Source of the DNA: Fimbriiglobus ruber
GTDB taxonomy: Bacteria; Planctomycetota; Planctomycetia; Gemmatales; Gemmataceae
Reading direction: 5' to 3'
DNA length: 64,000 nt
NCBI RefSeq assembly: GCF_002197845.1
Contig: NZ_NIDE01000008.1
Coordinates: 496,001 to 560,000, forward strand
Position numbers and translations under genes: made by a program
Part shown: in pieces, positions 8,047 through 15,879 of the stretch
Layout of the letters: each line of letters starts with the position of its first letter
Numbering within the stretch: position 1 is the first letter of the stretch
The notes under the pieces: generated by a model
Database searches by the model: none
Seen by the model: only the letters and a program-made list of their open reading frames with translations
Told to the model about the DNA's origin: nothing

Positions 8047-9216
8047 ATGTTGTTTAAAAAGCGCCAGACGCCGCAGAACCCGGACGACATCTTCGCCGAA
8101 ACGCGGATGTCCTTCGGCGACCACATCGAAGAGCTGCGCACGCACCTCATTCGAGCCATCCAGGGACTACTCATCGTGCTCGTCGGCGGCATGATCCTGG
8201 ACGCGGTCGGCAAAGAAATGAAGTGGGAATACGTCGGCCTCGGGCGGCCGATGATGAAAGTTCTGACGGACCCGGTCGAGTCCCAGGTGCGAGACTTCTA
8301 CGCGACCCGGTACGCGAACGCGAAGGACAGACTCAACATCGAACGGACGCCCGAGGACGAGGCGAAGAGAATCCTCGACAAGCTCAACGACAACGAAGGG
8401 AAGCCCGGGAGTCTGACGAGCGCGGAACGGCAGAAATTGCGCGGCATTCCCAGGGAAATGCCGGTCATCATCCCGGTCGAGCCGCTCGTTCCCGTGTTTG
8501 GTCCGCCGAAAGACCCGTCGGTGACGGAAATCGAACTGAAGATGAAGGTCTACCCGGCCTACATCAACTACGCGAGTATGGAGGGTGAGGGGCAGCTGGG
8601 GATCAAGCAGCACGTCTCGTCACTGAGCGTTCAGGAGCCGATGGTCACGTACTTCAAGGTTCTCATTCTTTGCTCCGTGGTGATCTCAAGTCCGTGGATC
8701 TTCTTCCAAATCTGGTCGTTCGTCGCGGCCGGACTTTACCCGCACGAGCGCGACTACGTTTACAAGTTCCTGGGGCCGAGCCTCGGGCTGTTTCTGACCG
8801 GCGTGTTCGTCTGCCAGTTCATCGTGCTACCCGGCGCGGTCAAGGCGCTGGTCGCGTTCAACGACTGGATCGACCTCGACCCGGACATCCGGCTGAACGA
8901 GTGGCTGAAGTTCGCGCTCTTCCTGCCGCTCGTCTTCGGGATCTCGTTCCAGACCCCCCTGGTGATGTTCTTCCTGAACCGGATCGGGATGTTCAGCTGG
9001 GAAGACTACTGGGCCAAGTGGCGGTACGCGGTGATCATCCTGGCGGTCTTCGCGGCCATCATCACGCCGACCCCGGACGCGGTCACGATGCTTTACCTAT
9101 TCATTCCGATGTTCGGGCTTTACATCATCGGCGTGCTGGTCTGCAAATACTTCCCGCCCGCCCACGAACTCGAAGACGCGGCCGAAGCGGCGGCGGCCGA
9201 TCAGGTCGCGGTCTGA
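8047..9216 (+). CDS. tatC: Twin-arginine translocase subunit TatC with enlarged first periplasmic loop
   Basis: TatC is the multispanning receptor that binds twin-arginine signal peptides and forms the translocase with TatA/B. The N-terminal MSFGDHIEELRTHLIRA is the cytoplasmic motif of the family, followed by TM1 (LLIVLVGGMIL). Later segments (SSPWIFFQIWSFVAAGLYPHER, FLPLVFGISFQTPLVMFFL, VIILAVFAAIITPTPDAVTM) are typical of TatC helices. At 389 residues it is about 140 longer than ordinary TatC (~250). The excess lies between TM1 and TM2 (residues ~45-190) and is hydrophilic. The start at 8047 places the family motif near the N-terminus. Several proteins in the window carry Tat-type leaders, including both DUF1501 proteins and the serine hydrolase. 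Confidence 0.94.
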   Translation: MLFKKRQTPQNPDDIFAETRMSFGDHIEELRTHLIRAIQGLLIVLVGGMILDAVGKEMKWEYVGLGRPMMKVLTDPVESQVRDFYATRYANAKDRLNIERTPEDEAKRILDKLNDNEGKPGSLTSAERQKLRGIPREMPVIIPVEPLVPVFGPPKDPSVTEIELKMKVYPAYINYASMEGEGQLGIKQHVSSLSVQEPMVTYFKVLILCSVVISSPWIFFQIWSFVAAGLYPHERDYVYKFLGPSLGLFLTGVFVCQFIVLPGAVKALVAFNDWIDLDPDIRLNEWLKFALFLPLVFGISFQTPLVMFFLNRIGMFSWEDYWAKWRYAVIILAVFAAIITPTPDAVTMLYLFIPMFGLYIIGVLVCKYFPPAHELEDAAEAAAADQVAV

Positions 9217-9346
9217 GCGCGAAACCGTCCTTTGGCTCTCCGCGCCAATAATGTAATACCAGCGATCCTCATCGCCCGGGCTTCTCTCCTTTTTGGAGAG
9301 GAGCCCCGAGTTCTTTCTTTCGCTCGCCGAGGTGGTTGGCCCTTTG

Positions 9347-10909
9347 ATGTCAGATCCTTCCGAACCGCGCGTGTTCCTGGTCGGCGCCGGCCCAGGCGAT
9401 CCGGGTCTTCTCACGGTCCGCGGGGCGGAAGTTCTCGCCCGTGCGGACCTCGTCCTGTACGACCAGCTCGTGCCCCGGCGGCTCCTGGATTACGCTAACC
9501 CGGCAGCCGAATTGATTTGCGTCCGCGACCTGCCGGGGCACCACCCGGACAAGTACCCGCACATCCACACCAAGCTGATCGAGACGGCACGGGCCGGGAA
9601 AACGGTCGTCCGGCTCAAGGGCGGCGACCCCCTCGTCTTCGGCCGCGGGGGCGAGGAGGCCGAGACGCTGCGCGATGCCGGGGTGCCCTACGAGATCGTG
9701 CCGGGCGTGACCGCGGCGTTCGCGGCCGCCTCGTATCTGGACATCCCACTCACCCACCGTTTGCACGCGAGCGCCGTCGCCCTTGTGACTGGGCACGAGC
9801 TGCCGAACAAGCCGGGGAACAAACTCGACTGGGAAGCCCTCGCGAAGTTCCCGGGGACGCTCGCGGTCTACATGGGCATCGCCCGTTTGCCGCTGATCAT
9901 CGCGGAGTTGCTCAAGTTCGGGAAATCGCCGGACACGCCGAGTGCGATCATCGAGCGGGCGTCGACCGGCGACATGCGGACGGTGTTCGCCCGCCTTGGC
10001 GACCTGGAACAGGCCCGCCGGAGTGCCGGCCTGGAAGCCCCGGGGCTCATCCTGATCGGAGCGGTCGTGGATTTGCGGGCCGACCGCTCGTGGTTCGAGC
10101 GGAAGCCGCTGTTCGGGCACCGGGTGCTGGTAACGCGCCCGCGACACCAGGCCGGCCCGATGATCCGCAAGCTGGAACTGCTGGGGGCGGTCCCGCACGC
10201 GTTCCCGACGGTCGAAGTCCGCGACCCGACCGACTGGGGGCCGGTGGACGCCGCCCTGGGGGAAGTCGCGCACGGTGACTGGGACTGGCTCGTTTTTACC
10301 AGCGCGAACGGCGTCCACAAGTTGGTCCGGCGGTTGGGCGCGATCGGCATGGACCTCCGCGCGCTCGGGCCGGTCAAGATCGCCGCCATCGGTCCGAAAA
10401 CGGCCGACGCGCTCCGCGAGTACCACCTGAACGCGGACGTGGTGCCGAAGACCTACATCGCCGAGGAGTTGGCCGCCGCCCTGACGAGCGAGGTGGCCGG
10501 GAAACGTGTCCTGCTCGCCCGCGCGAACCGTGGCCGCGATGTCCTCCGCGTCGAACTCGCCAAAGTCGCTGCCACAGTTGCCCAAATCACGGTCTACGAG
10601 CAGTCCGATGTGGTGACACTGGACGCCGAGGTTTTGGACTCTCTTCGCCGCGGCGAGATCCGGTACGTGACGTTGAGCAGCTCCAACATCGCCCGTGCGT
10701 TGCTGGGGGCGTTCGACGAAACCATTCAGGGGCGGGTTCACCGGGGCGAAATTCGGCTGGTGGCGATCAGCCCGGAGACGGGTAACGCAGTTCGCGATCT
10801 GGGTTTCCCGGTTGCAGCCGAAGCAGACCTCTACACGACCGACGGCCTCATCGACGCCGTCGTCAAGTTAGCGAATACCGAGCGTCCGGTGTCCAGCCAC
10901 ATGGAATAG
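9347..10909 (+). CDS. cobA-hemD: Fused uroporphyrinogen-III C-methyltransferase / uroporphyrinogen-III synthase
   Basis: The N-terminal ~245 residues are a SUMT (CobA) domain with GAGPGDPG at 13-20, RLKGGDPLVFGRGGEE at 89-104 and PGVTAAFAAASYLDIPLTHR at 119-138. It would methylate uroporphyrinogen III to precorrin-2, the branch point to sirohaem and cobalamin. From about residue 257 a HemD domain follows (GHRVLVTRPRHQAG), which cyclises hydroxymethylbilane to uroporphyrinogen III. The fusion joins two successive steps of tetrapyrrole synthesis and is known in several phyla. The ATG at 9347 starts exactly at the domain. Sirohaem is the cofactor of sulfite reductase, so this gene could support the sulfate importer 27 kb away, though nothing links them directly. 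Confidence 0.93.
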   Translation: MSDPSEPRVFLVGAGPGDPGLLTVRGAEVLARADLVLYDQLVPRRLLDYANPAAELICVRDLPGHHPDKYPHIHTKLIETARAGKTVVRLKGGDPLVFGRGGEEAETLRDAGVPYEIVPGVTAAFAAASYLDIPLTHRLHASAVALVTGHELPNKPGNKLDWEALAKFPGTLAVYMGIARLPLIIAELLKFGKSPDTPSAIIERASTGDMRTVFARLGDLEQARRSAGLEAPGLILIGAVVDLRADRSWFERKPLFGHRVLVTRPRHQAGPMIRKLELLGAVPHAFPTVEVRDPTDWGPVDAALGEVAHGDWDWLVFTSANGVHKLVRRLGAIGMDLRALGPVKIAAIGPKTADALREYHLNADVVPKTYIAEELAAALTSEVAGKRVLLARANRGRDVLRVELAKVAATVAQITVYEQSDVVTLDAEVLDSLRRGEIRYVTLSSSNIARALLGAFDETIQGRVHRGEIRLVAISPETGNAVRDLGFPVAAEADLYTTDGLIDAVVKLANTERPVSSHME

Positions 10910-10958
10910 CCCGGCAAACTACGACGCAAATCGAGATGACGAGCGGCGGTAGCGGGCT

Positions 10959-11141
10959 TTACTTCAAATCGCGGCTGGCGTTAAACCCGAGGTACGCGAC
11001 GACGGCGCTGGCGATCATCCCGAAGATATCGGGAATCATGAACGACCCCCCGCCAAACAACCCGATGGCCAGGTCGAGCAGGAAAACCAGAAACATGACC
11101 GCGGCGACGCCGAGCGCACCGTAGCACATGTACTTTTCCAT
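10959..11141 (-). CDS. Small membrane protein
   Basis: A 60-residue protein starts MEKYMCYGALGVAAVMF and is mostly hydrophobic, with two likely transmembrane helices (residues ~5-25 and ~32-52) around a Gly-rich turn (IGLFGGGSFMIPD). An AAGG ribosome site lies about 10 bases before the chosen ATG. It faces cobA-hemD convergently. No family is recognised. Confidence 0.72.
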   Translation of the reverse strand: MEKYMCYGALGVAAVMFLVFLLDLAIGLFGGGSFMIPDIFGMIASAVVAYLGFNASRDLK

Positions 11142-11567
11142 CGCCCAACCTTTCGGGGCCAGATGTGAAGAAAAAACCACCACGCCGGATCACGCCTCAT
11201 CCGGCGATCGGCCGACGTCGTTAAACTAGGGTATCTGTCACGCAGTATCCTAGCGACTGAGCGGGGTGTCGCAACGGTATGTTCGGCATCTTTTTGTCGG
11301 CGACTGGAAGCCGGGCCGTAAGAACGGCAGAACAGGTGCGGCCCGCGCGACCGGTTGTTACTTTCGCGGGCTGGGAGCCGTTTTTTTTGTAAGCCTCTCC
11401 TGTTGGCTGTGGAAGGCGAAGAACGCCACAAATTTTCAACGAAGCGACCCAGTAAAAATGACGGAATCAATGTGATTTCAAGAATTTGAGGAAACTTTGA
11501 TCGGAATCCCGTCGCTTCACGAGAAGGCTACATCGAACCAGATTCGGGTCACTTGACGTTCCTGATC
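11142..11567. other. Intergenic region, no gene seen
   Basis: About 425 bp lie upstream of the small membrane protein. They include a G/C-rich part with a T8 run near 11382 and a more AT-rich end. No frame with family similarity or tRNA was seen. Confidence 0.45.
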
Positions 11568-11801
11568 CTAACCCACTTCAGCACGCAACTCGTCGCGTAC
11601 CCGCATCAGCAGCTGGCCAAGCCGGTTCTTGCCCGATCCGTCGCCACCGTCGCCCCAGTAATCGTCGTTGGCCGTGTGTTCGACCAGTTTTGCGTCGCCA
11701 GTCCCGAGCAGGGCGGCTTTCATCTCCTCATGCTGGGAGAACTTTGCCCGCAGGGCGTCGAGCATGACCTGCTCTTTGACATGCTTCCAATCCCGCCGGA
11801 G
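11568..11801 (-). pseudogene. Truncated 3' copy of the NADAR gene
   Basis: The reverse strand encodes about 65 residues (MLDALRAKFSQHEEMKAALL... to a stop), almost identical to the C-terminus of the intact NADAR protein at 13760-14221. The 5' half, with the substrate-binding motifs, is missing, so the fragment should not be functional. The similarity ends abruptly at about 11801. It forms the left copy of a direct repeat that brackets the genes at 11.98-13.56 kb. Confidence 0.82.
11584..11801. repeat. 218-bp direct repeat, left copy
   Basis: This copy aligns without gaps to 13773-13990 at high identity, with scattered third-position differences. Both copies are the 3' end of a NADAR gene in the same orientation. 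The differences show the duplication is not recent, or that the two ends came from related strains. Confidence 0.82.
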
Positions 11802-11980
11802 GGATTATTTGAAACGTAAAATCAATCGAATAAGACACTTGCGCCAATACACAGGCCCCACCTGCTAGTGCGCTTCCCACTTAATTCAGTGGAGATTCCA
11901 TGCAGGCAAAATTGTCCCCTCCCGTCAGCGAATAAGACTGAGGGGGTAAGGGCAGCCGGCTTCCCGGCAAAGGGGATGCG

Positions 11981-12802
11981 ATGCTTGAAAAGTATGCGGA
12001 TCAGATTCTTGGCGCGGTGCTGACCGGCAGCGGCGCGGTACTGACCGCTGTCTTGGCGTGGTCGTGGAAGCGAGCGAACGAGTGGTGGAAGCGGCCCCAC
12101 GTTACCATCAATGTGAGCAACGCCGAAGGGCACATCTACGAGAATGTGCTTATCAAGAGTTACTCCAACGGCAGTTCGGTTAGTCAGACCGGGCGGGACG
12201 CGATCTTCGTTCGCGCAAAGGTGACTAATAAGGAGGGGAAATACCGCACGCCGGAAAAGGCCCGTGGGTGCGTCGGCTACTTGGCCAAGTTAGAGAAGTG
12301 GGATGTCGCCAAGGGCGAGTTCGTGTCAACCAATTACCAAGACTTCCTACGGCTGGAATGGAGTTTCAACAAGGAAACGCTTGGCATGGACCTGTTGCCG
12401 GGCATCCCTGTGTGGCTGGACGTCGTGTACGTGCTACCGCCGAAGATCACGCTCGCACCACAGTTGACGTCAGAGGAACGGCAGAAGCGGACCATGTGGG
12501 ATGAACCGCCGAAGCCGGTGACCGAGCCGACAATGCTGAAGATTGCCAGTAACCCGCCCGTCCATCGCTACATGGGAGGGTTTGAAGTGCCGAGTGCGTA
12601 CAGGGTAAAGGTGCAAGTGTCCGGCGATAACATCGAGTCGCAGTCGCTCCAGTTCTACGTTCTTGTTCCACCCGGTTTGAACATGCCGGAAGTGCTGGAC
12701 GAGACTTCGTGGCAGGGGCGGCTTCATGCTTTAGAGCCGTTTGCCGACGAACAGGTACGAAAGGCGATCACGAAGTTGAATAACCTCGCGGAGGTCAAAT
12801 GA
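11981..12802 (+). CDS. Membrane-anchored protein of unknown function
   Basis: This 273-residue protein has one N-terminal transmembrane helix (ILGAVLTGSGAVLTAVLAWSW, residues ~6-26). A positively charged stop (KRANEWWKRPH) follows, then a soluble beta-rich domain of about 230 residues. The topology predicts the C-terminal domain on the cytoplasmic side. No catalytic motif is recognised. Its stop overlaps the start of the next gene by four bases (ATGA), so the two are translationally coupled. It lies inside the region bounded by the duplicated NADAR 3' ends, which suggests acquisition as a module. A defence or toxin-type role is possible but is guesswork. Confidence 0.78.
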   Translation: MLEKYADQILGAVLTGSGAVLTAVLAWSWKRANEWWKRPHVTINVSNAEGHIYENVLIKSYSNGSSVSQTGRDAIFVRAKVTNKEGKYRTPEKARGCVGYLAKLEKWDVAKGEFVSTNYQDFLRLEWSFNKETLGMDLLPGIPVWLDVVYVLPPKITLAPQLTSEERQKRTMWDEPPKPVTEPTMLKIASNPPVHRYMGGFEVPSAYRVKVQVSGDNIESQSLQFYVLVPPGLNMPEVLDETSWQGRLHALEPFADEQVRKAITKLNNLAEVK

Positions 12803-13245
12803 GCCACAATCTGAAGGAGAAGATCGATGTTTACAAGATCCGAGTAGAAGAACTTGACCGTAACTACTTCAGCCACCGCGAGCTTGAATGGCGGATCACG
12901 CTCCAGTTCCTATCGGGTTACGCCGCGATCGGTGCCGGGTATTACGCTCTCCGCAAAGATGGCCCAAATGAATTTCTGGGCTGGTGGTGCATCGCGATCA
13001 TAGGATTACTTTTCATTGCATACCTCTTCTTCGGTTCCCTTCATCGTCAGCGCCTCCGATGGACACGGGAACTAAAGAACGATTATCTCGCGAAACTACA
13101 CACCCTATCCGGTGTACCCCAAGAAGAGGCCGGAAAAACATACACCCCGCGGTTCCCCCATTTCTACGCCTTCGGAACCCAAATCTTCGTCCATATAATC
13201 GCGGTGATTTCTGCTGTAGCCTATATATATAAAACGATGAAATAA
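12799..13245 (+). CDS. Small protein with three transmembrane helices, partner of the preceding gene
   Basis: The 148-residue protein starts with a charged helix (residues 1-30). It then has hydrophobic segments at about 33-52 (LQFLSGYAAIGAGYYAL), 59-82 (FLGWWCIAIIGLLFIAYLFFG) and 128-146 (IFVHIIAVISAVAYIY), with a charged stretch between the second and third. It overlaps the upstream gene by four bases, so the two products probably act together in the membrane. No family is recognised. DNA after the gene is AT-rich compared with the flanks. Confidence 0.76.
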   Translation: MSHNLKEKIDVYKIRVEELDRNYFSHRELEWRITLQFLSGYAAIGAGYYALRKDGPNEFLGWWCIAIIGLLFIAYLFFGSLHRQRLRWTRELKNDYLAKLHTLSGVPQEEAGKTYTPRFPHFYAFGTQIFVHIIAVISAVAYIYKTMK

Positions 13246-13324
13246 CAATAGTATTTAAAATACTTGTTGCAGTTGGAAAATTGATTATCGATTTGCCAAC
13301 TCCTAACACCCAATCTCATCCAAA

Positions 13325-13558
13325 TTACTGCTTCTGCGGCTTGTCGATCACCTCGATCTGCACCGGCACGCCATCCACTTCCGTCGGCAGTTGCGTATCA
13401 GCGCCAGGGTGTTCACGCAGGTTTACTTTCAGCCCGAAGCCTCCACCGATCTGGGTGATTCCCACACCCACAACCGTAGCCAAGCCTTCAAACACCGCGA
13501 GCGCCCGCGGCTTCGCTGCGCGAACCTCATCCAGTGTGTGGGCATTGGAATGAGCCAT
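13325..13558 (-). CDS. Small conserved-type protein of unknown function
   Basis: About 77 residues from MAHSNAHTLDEVR; ATG at 13564 or GTG at 13576 are alternative starts. The core VVGVGITQIGGGFGLKVNL, ending TEVDGVPVQIEVIDKP, resembles a short beta-alpha-beta module. I know this module as a stand-alone small protein and as the N-terminal piece of some trypsin-like proteins in cyanobacteria and other bacteria. No catalytic residues are visible in it. It faces the two-gene membrane unit convergently and lies within the repeat-bounded segment. Confidence 0.6.
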   Translation of the reverse strand: MAHSNAHTLDEVRAAKPRALAVFEGLATVVGVGITQIGGGFGLKVNLREHPGADTQLPTEVDGVPVQIEVIDKPQKQ

Positions 13559-13759
13559 AGTCATTACTCTACCCACGATTTGCGTAGTTACAAAGTCTCT
13601 TTCACGGTGTTCAAGGGCATTCGCAAAACGTACTCCGGGTCAGTCTTAGCTATTAACTAACTGACAGACATTCAAGCCAACAGCACCGCCACGGTCTGCC
13701 GAGTGTTGGCTCTGATATCGACGAATCTCCGACTGACATCACTGACCGGTTGACATACT

Positions 13760-14221
13760 CTACTCTGCGGCCCGCAACTCTTCGCGAACTCGCATCAGCA
13801 GCTGGCCGAGGCGGTTCTTACCCGACCCGTCGCCGCCATCGCCCCAGTAGTCGTCGTTGGCCGTGTGTTCGACCAGTTTCGCGTCGCCAGTCCCGAGCAG
13901 GGCGGCTTTCATCTCCTCATGCTGGGAGAACTTTGCCCGCAGGGCGTCGAGCATGACCTGCTCTTTGACATGCTCCCAATCCCGCCGGAGTGGTCGTTTT
14001 CGGTCGCGTCCCATCTGGGCACAGATCATCGGCGTCTTGGCGAGGCGGACTTTCTCCTCGTGTTCCGTGCCCGCGAACTTCTGGGCCTGGAAATAATGTT
14101 CGGTCGTCGGCCACCGCTTCCCTTTGAGAAAGATCGGCTGCCGGTAGAAATTCGAGAAACAGCCGTAGTCGCCGGTGGTCGAGTAGAAGTTGATGACGGC
14201 TGGAGTTTCGGGTTCGGACAT
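13760..14221 (-). CDS. NADAR family protein (YbiA-like N-glycosidase)
   Basis: The 153-residue protein shows NADAR blocks: INFYSTTGDYGCFSNFYRQPIFLKG near the N-terminus, WPTTEHYFQAQKF, and a C-terminal part with AKLVEHTANDDYWGDGGDGSGKNRLGQLLM. Family members such as E. coli YbiA hydrolyse N-glycosidic bonds in riboflavin intermediates, and some NADAR proteins remove ADP-ribose from guanine in DNA. Which reaction applies here is open. The start at 14221 has GGAGG seven bases upstream; a longer frame would overlap argG. It lies just downstream of argG in the same direction, separated by a terminator-like hairpin. The last 218 bp are duplicated 2.2 kb away. Confidence 0.88.
   Translation of the reverse strand: MSEPETPAVINFYSTTGDYGCFSNFYRQPIFLKGKRWPTTEHYFQAQKFAGTEHEEKVRLAKTPMICAQMGRDRKRPLRRDWEHVKEQVMLDALRAKFSQHEEMKAALLGTGDAKLVEHTANDDYWGDGGDGSGKNRLGQLLMRVREELRAAE
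13773..13990. repeat. 218-bp direct repeat, right copy
   Basis: This is the 3' part of the intact NADAR gene, matching 11584-11801 without gaps. The two copies bracket 1.97 kb containing three small genes. Confidence 0.82.
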
Positions 14222-14306
14222 AACGGCCTCCGCGTTAGCTCGAAGAAAAATGCTAACGATAGGAGGGTCGAGATGCGATGTGGGTTCGCTCAGATTTCGG
14301 CATGAA

Positions 14307-14350
14307 CGACCGCGGGGCGGGAACACATGTATGCTCCTGCCCCGCGGTCG
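14307..14350 (-). terminator. Terminator-like hairpin after argG
   Basis: CGACCGCGGGGC at 14307-14318 pairs exactly with 14339-14350 across a 20-nt loop. It lies 15 bases past the argG stop and upstream of the NADAR start. No clear U-run follows on the reverse strand. Confidence 0.55.
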
Positions 14351-14364
14351 TTTCAAAACATCGG

Positions 14365-15621
14365 TTACTTCCCAGCCCACGCCGGCGCGGTCACTTGGCC
14401 GTTCGCCGCGAGCGCCCGGGCGGATACTTGCAGCACGCGCAGGAAGCCTTCGCTGTCCGCGTGGTTGAACTCGCCGATCGCCTCCATTGAGGCGTTGCTC
14501 TCGGAATAGAGCTGGTGCGGCACGTCCGTCGCCGCGTCGAAGTGGATGCTGCTCTTGTAGAGCTTGAGGCGGATCGTTCCGGTCGCGAGTGCGTTGACCG
14601 GGCCGAGGGCCGACCGGGCCATGTGCGTGGCCACGTCGAAGCCGTAGCCCTGGTAAATCTGCTTGGACACGAACAGCGAGAGCTGGTCGAATAACTCGCG
14701 GCCGCGGCGGTCGAGGATTAGTTGCAGCAGGTAGGCGTAGGCTGTGCCGAGGAGTTCCATCCCCGGTGCCTCGTAGACGCCGCGGGACTTGATCCCGACG
14801 AAGCGGTTTTCGACCAGGTGCGACACAATGCCGACCGCGTGCTTGCCGCCGATCGCGTTCGCCTGCGTGATCGCCTCGAACGGTGTGACCGGCTTGCCGT
14901 TCAGGGCGACCGGGCTGCCCTTTTCAAAGCGGACGGTGACGGTTTCCGGGGCGTCCGGCGCGGCCGTCGGGAGGACGCCCATCCCGGGCGTGACGAACCA
15001 CGGGCTGACGTCCAGGTGTTCGAGCTTGCCGGCTTCGTGGGTTAAGCCGAGCAGGTTGGCGTCGGTCGAGTACGGGGCGTTCAGCGTGGCCTTGACCGGC
15101 AGCTTGCGCTCCTGGCAATACTCGATCATTTCCTTTCGGCCGCCGAATCGTTTCAGGAACGTCTCATCCCGCCACGGGGCGTAGATCGAGATGTCCGGCG
15201 CGAGCATGTTCGTGCAGAGCTGGAACCGGACCTGATCGTTCCCGCGGCCGGTTGCGCCGTGGCCGAGGATCTTGATGCCGCGCTTTTTCAGCTCCGGGAT
15301 CATCCCGGCGACGATGACGTGTCGGCCGATGCCGGTCGTGTTCCAGTACGCCCCCTCGTACCGGGCCTGGAACTGGATCACCTCGACGCCGGCCGCGGCG
15401 ATCATTTCGTGCAACGGGATAGCCACGAAGTCGGCCGCCCCGGACGCCCGCATCCGGGCCTCGACCTCGGCGAAGTTCGCCTCGTCCGGCTGGGCCATGT
15501 CGGCGCAGAAACAGACGACCGTGACGCCGTGTTCGGTCAACCATTTCGTCACGGTACACGAGTCCAGCCCGCCGGACGCGGCGAACCCCACGGTCTTGCC
15601 CTTCAGGTCGTCGAGTTTCAT
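14365..15621 (-). CDS. argG: Argininosuccinate synthase
   Basis: This 418-residue enzyme joins citrulline and aspartate using ATP, the penultimate step of arginine synthesis. The P-loop-type motif AASGGLDSC is at residues 14-22. Other family blocks are visible: YEGAYWNTTGIGRH, LGHGATGRGNDQVRF, APWRDETFLKR and GIKSRGVYEAPG. It is the longer, type-I-like form. The start MKLDDLKGKTVGFAASGG is right at the nucleotide-binding strand. No other arginine genes are nearby, so it is probably transcribed alone. Confidence 0.95.
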   Translation of the reverse strand: MKLDDLKGKTVGFAASGGLDSCTVTKWLTEHGVTVVCFCADMAQPDEANFAEVEARMRASGAADFVAIPLHEMIAAAGVEVIQFQARYEGAYWNTTGIGRHVIVAGMIPELKKRGIKILGHGATGRGNDQVRFQLCTNMLAPDISIYAPWRDETFLKRFGGRKEMIEYCQERKLPVKATLNAPYSTDANLLGLTHEAGKLEHLDVSPWFVTPGMGVLPTAAPDAPETVTVRFEKGSPVALNGKPVTPFEAITQANAIGGKHAVGIVSHLVENRFVGIKSRGVYEAPGMELLGTAYAYLLQLILDRRGRELFDQLSLFVSKQIYQGYGFDVATHMARSALGPVNALATGTIRLKLYKSSIHFDAATDVPHQLYSESNASMEAIGEFNHADSEGFLRVLQVSARALAANGQVTAPAWAGK

Positions 15622-15879
15622 CGGTAGCCTCAGTTTGCGGAACGCTCTGTCGTTTTCGTAAGCATCGCCGGGGACAAGTCAACCCACGGACGGCGGGCCG
15701 CGCGGGGCGGGTTCGCGTAAAACACCCGGGATCGCGGCCGTTACAACCGCTCGCACGGAGCCGGCCGATTGCTCGACTCGCGCGGACGGCGCTTGCGTCC
15801 GGGCCGCAGAGTGTTAGCATCGCTTTCGCTAACCTTCCTCCCCCGCCGGGCTTCGGCCCTCTCTCCGACGTCTCATCCC

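Noticed and set aside
9350-10741. 463-codon open frame on the reverse strand
   Set aside because: It is antisense to cobA-hemD, whose motifs are unmistakable; its composition is that of a shadow frame.
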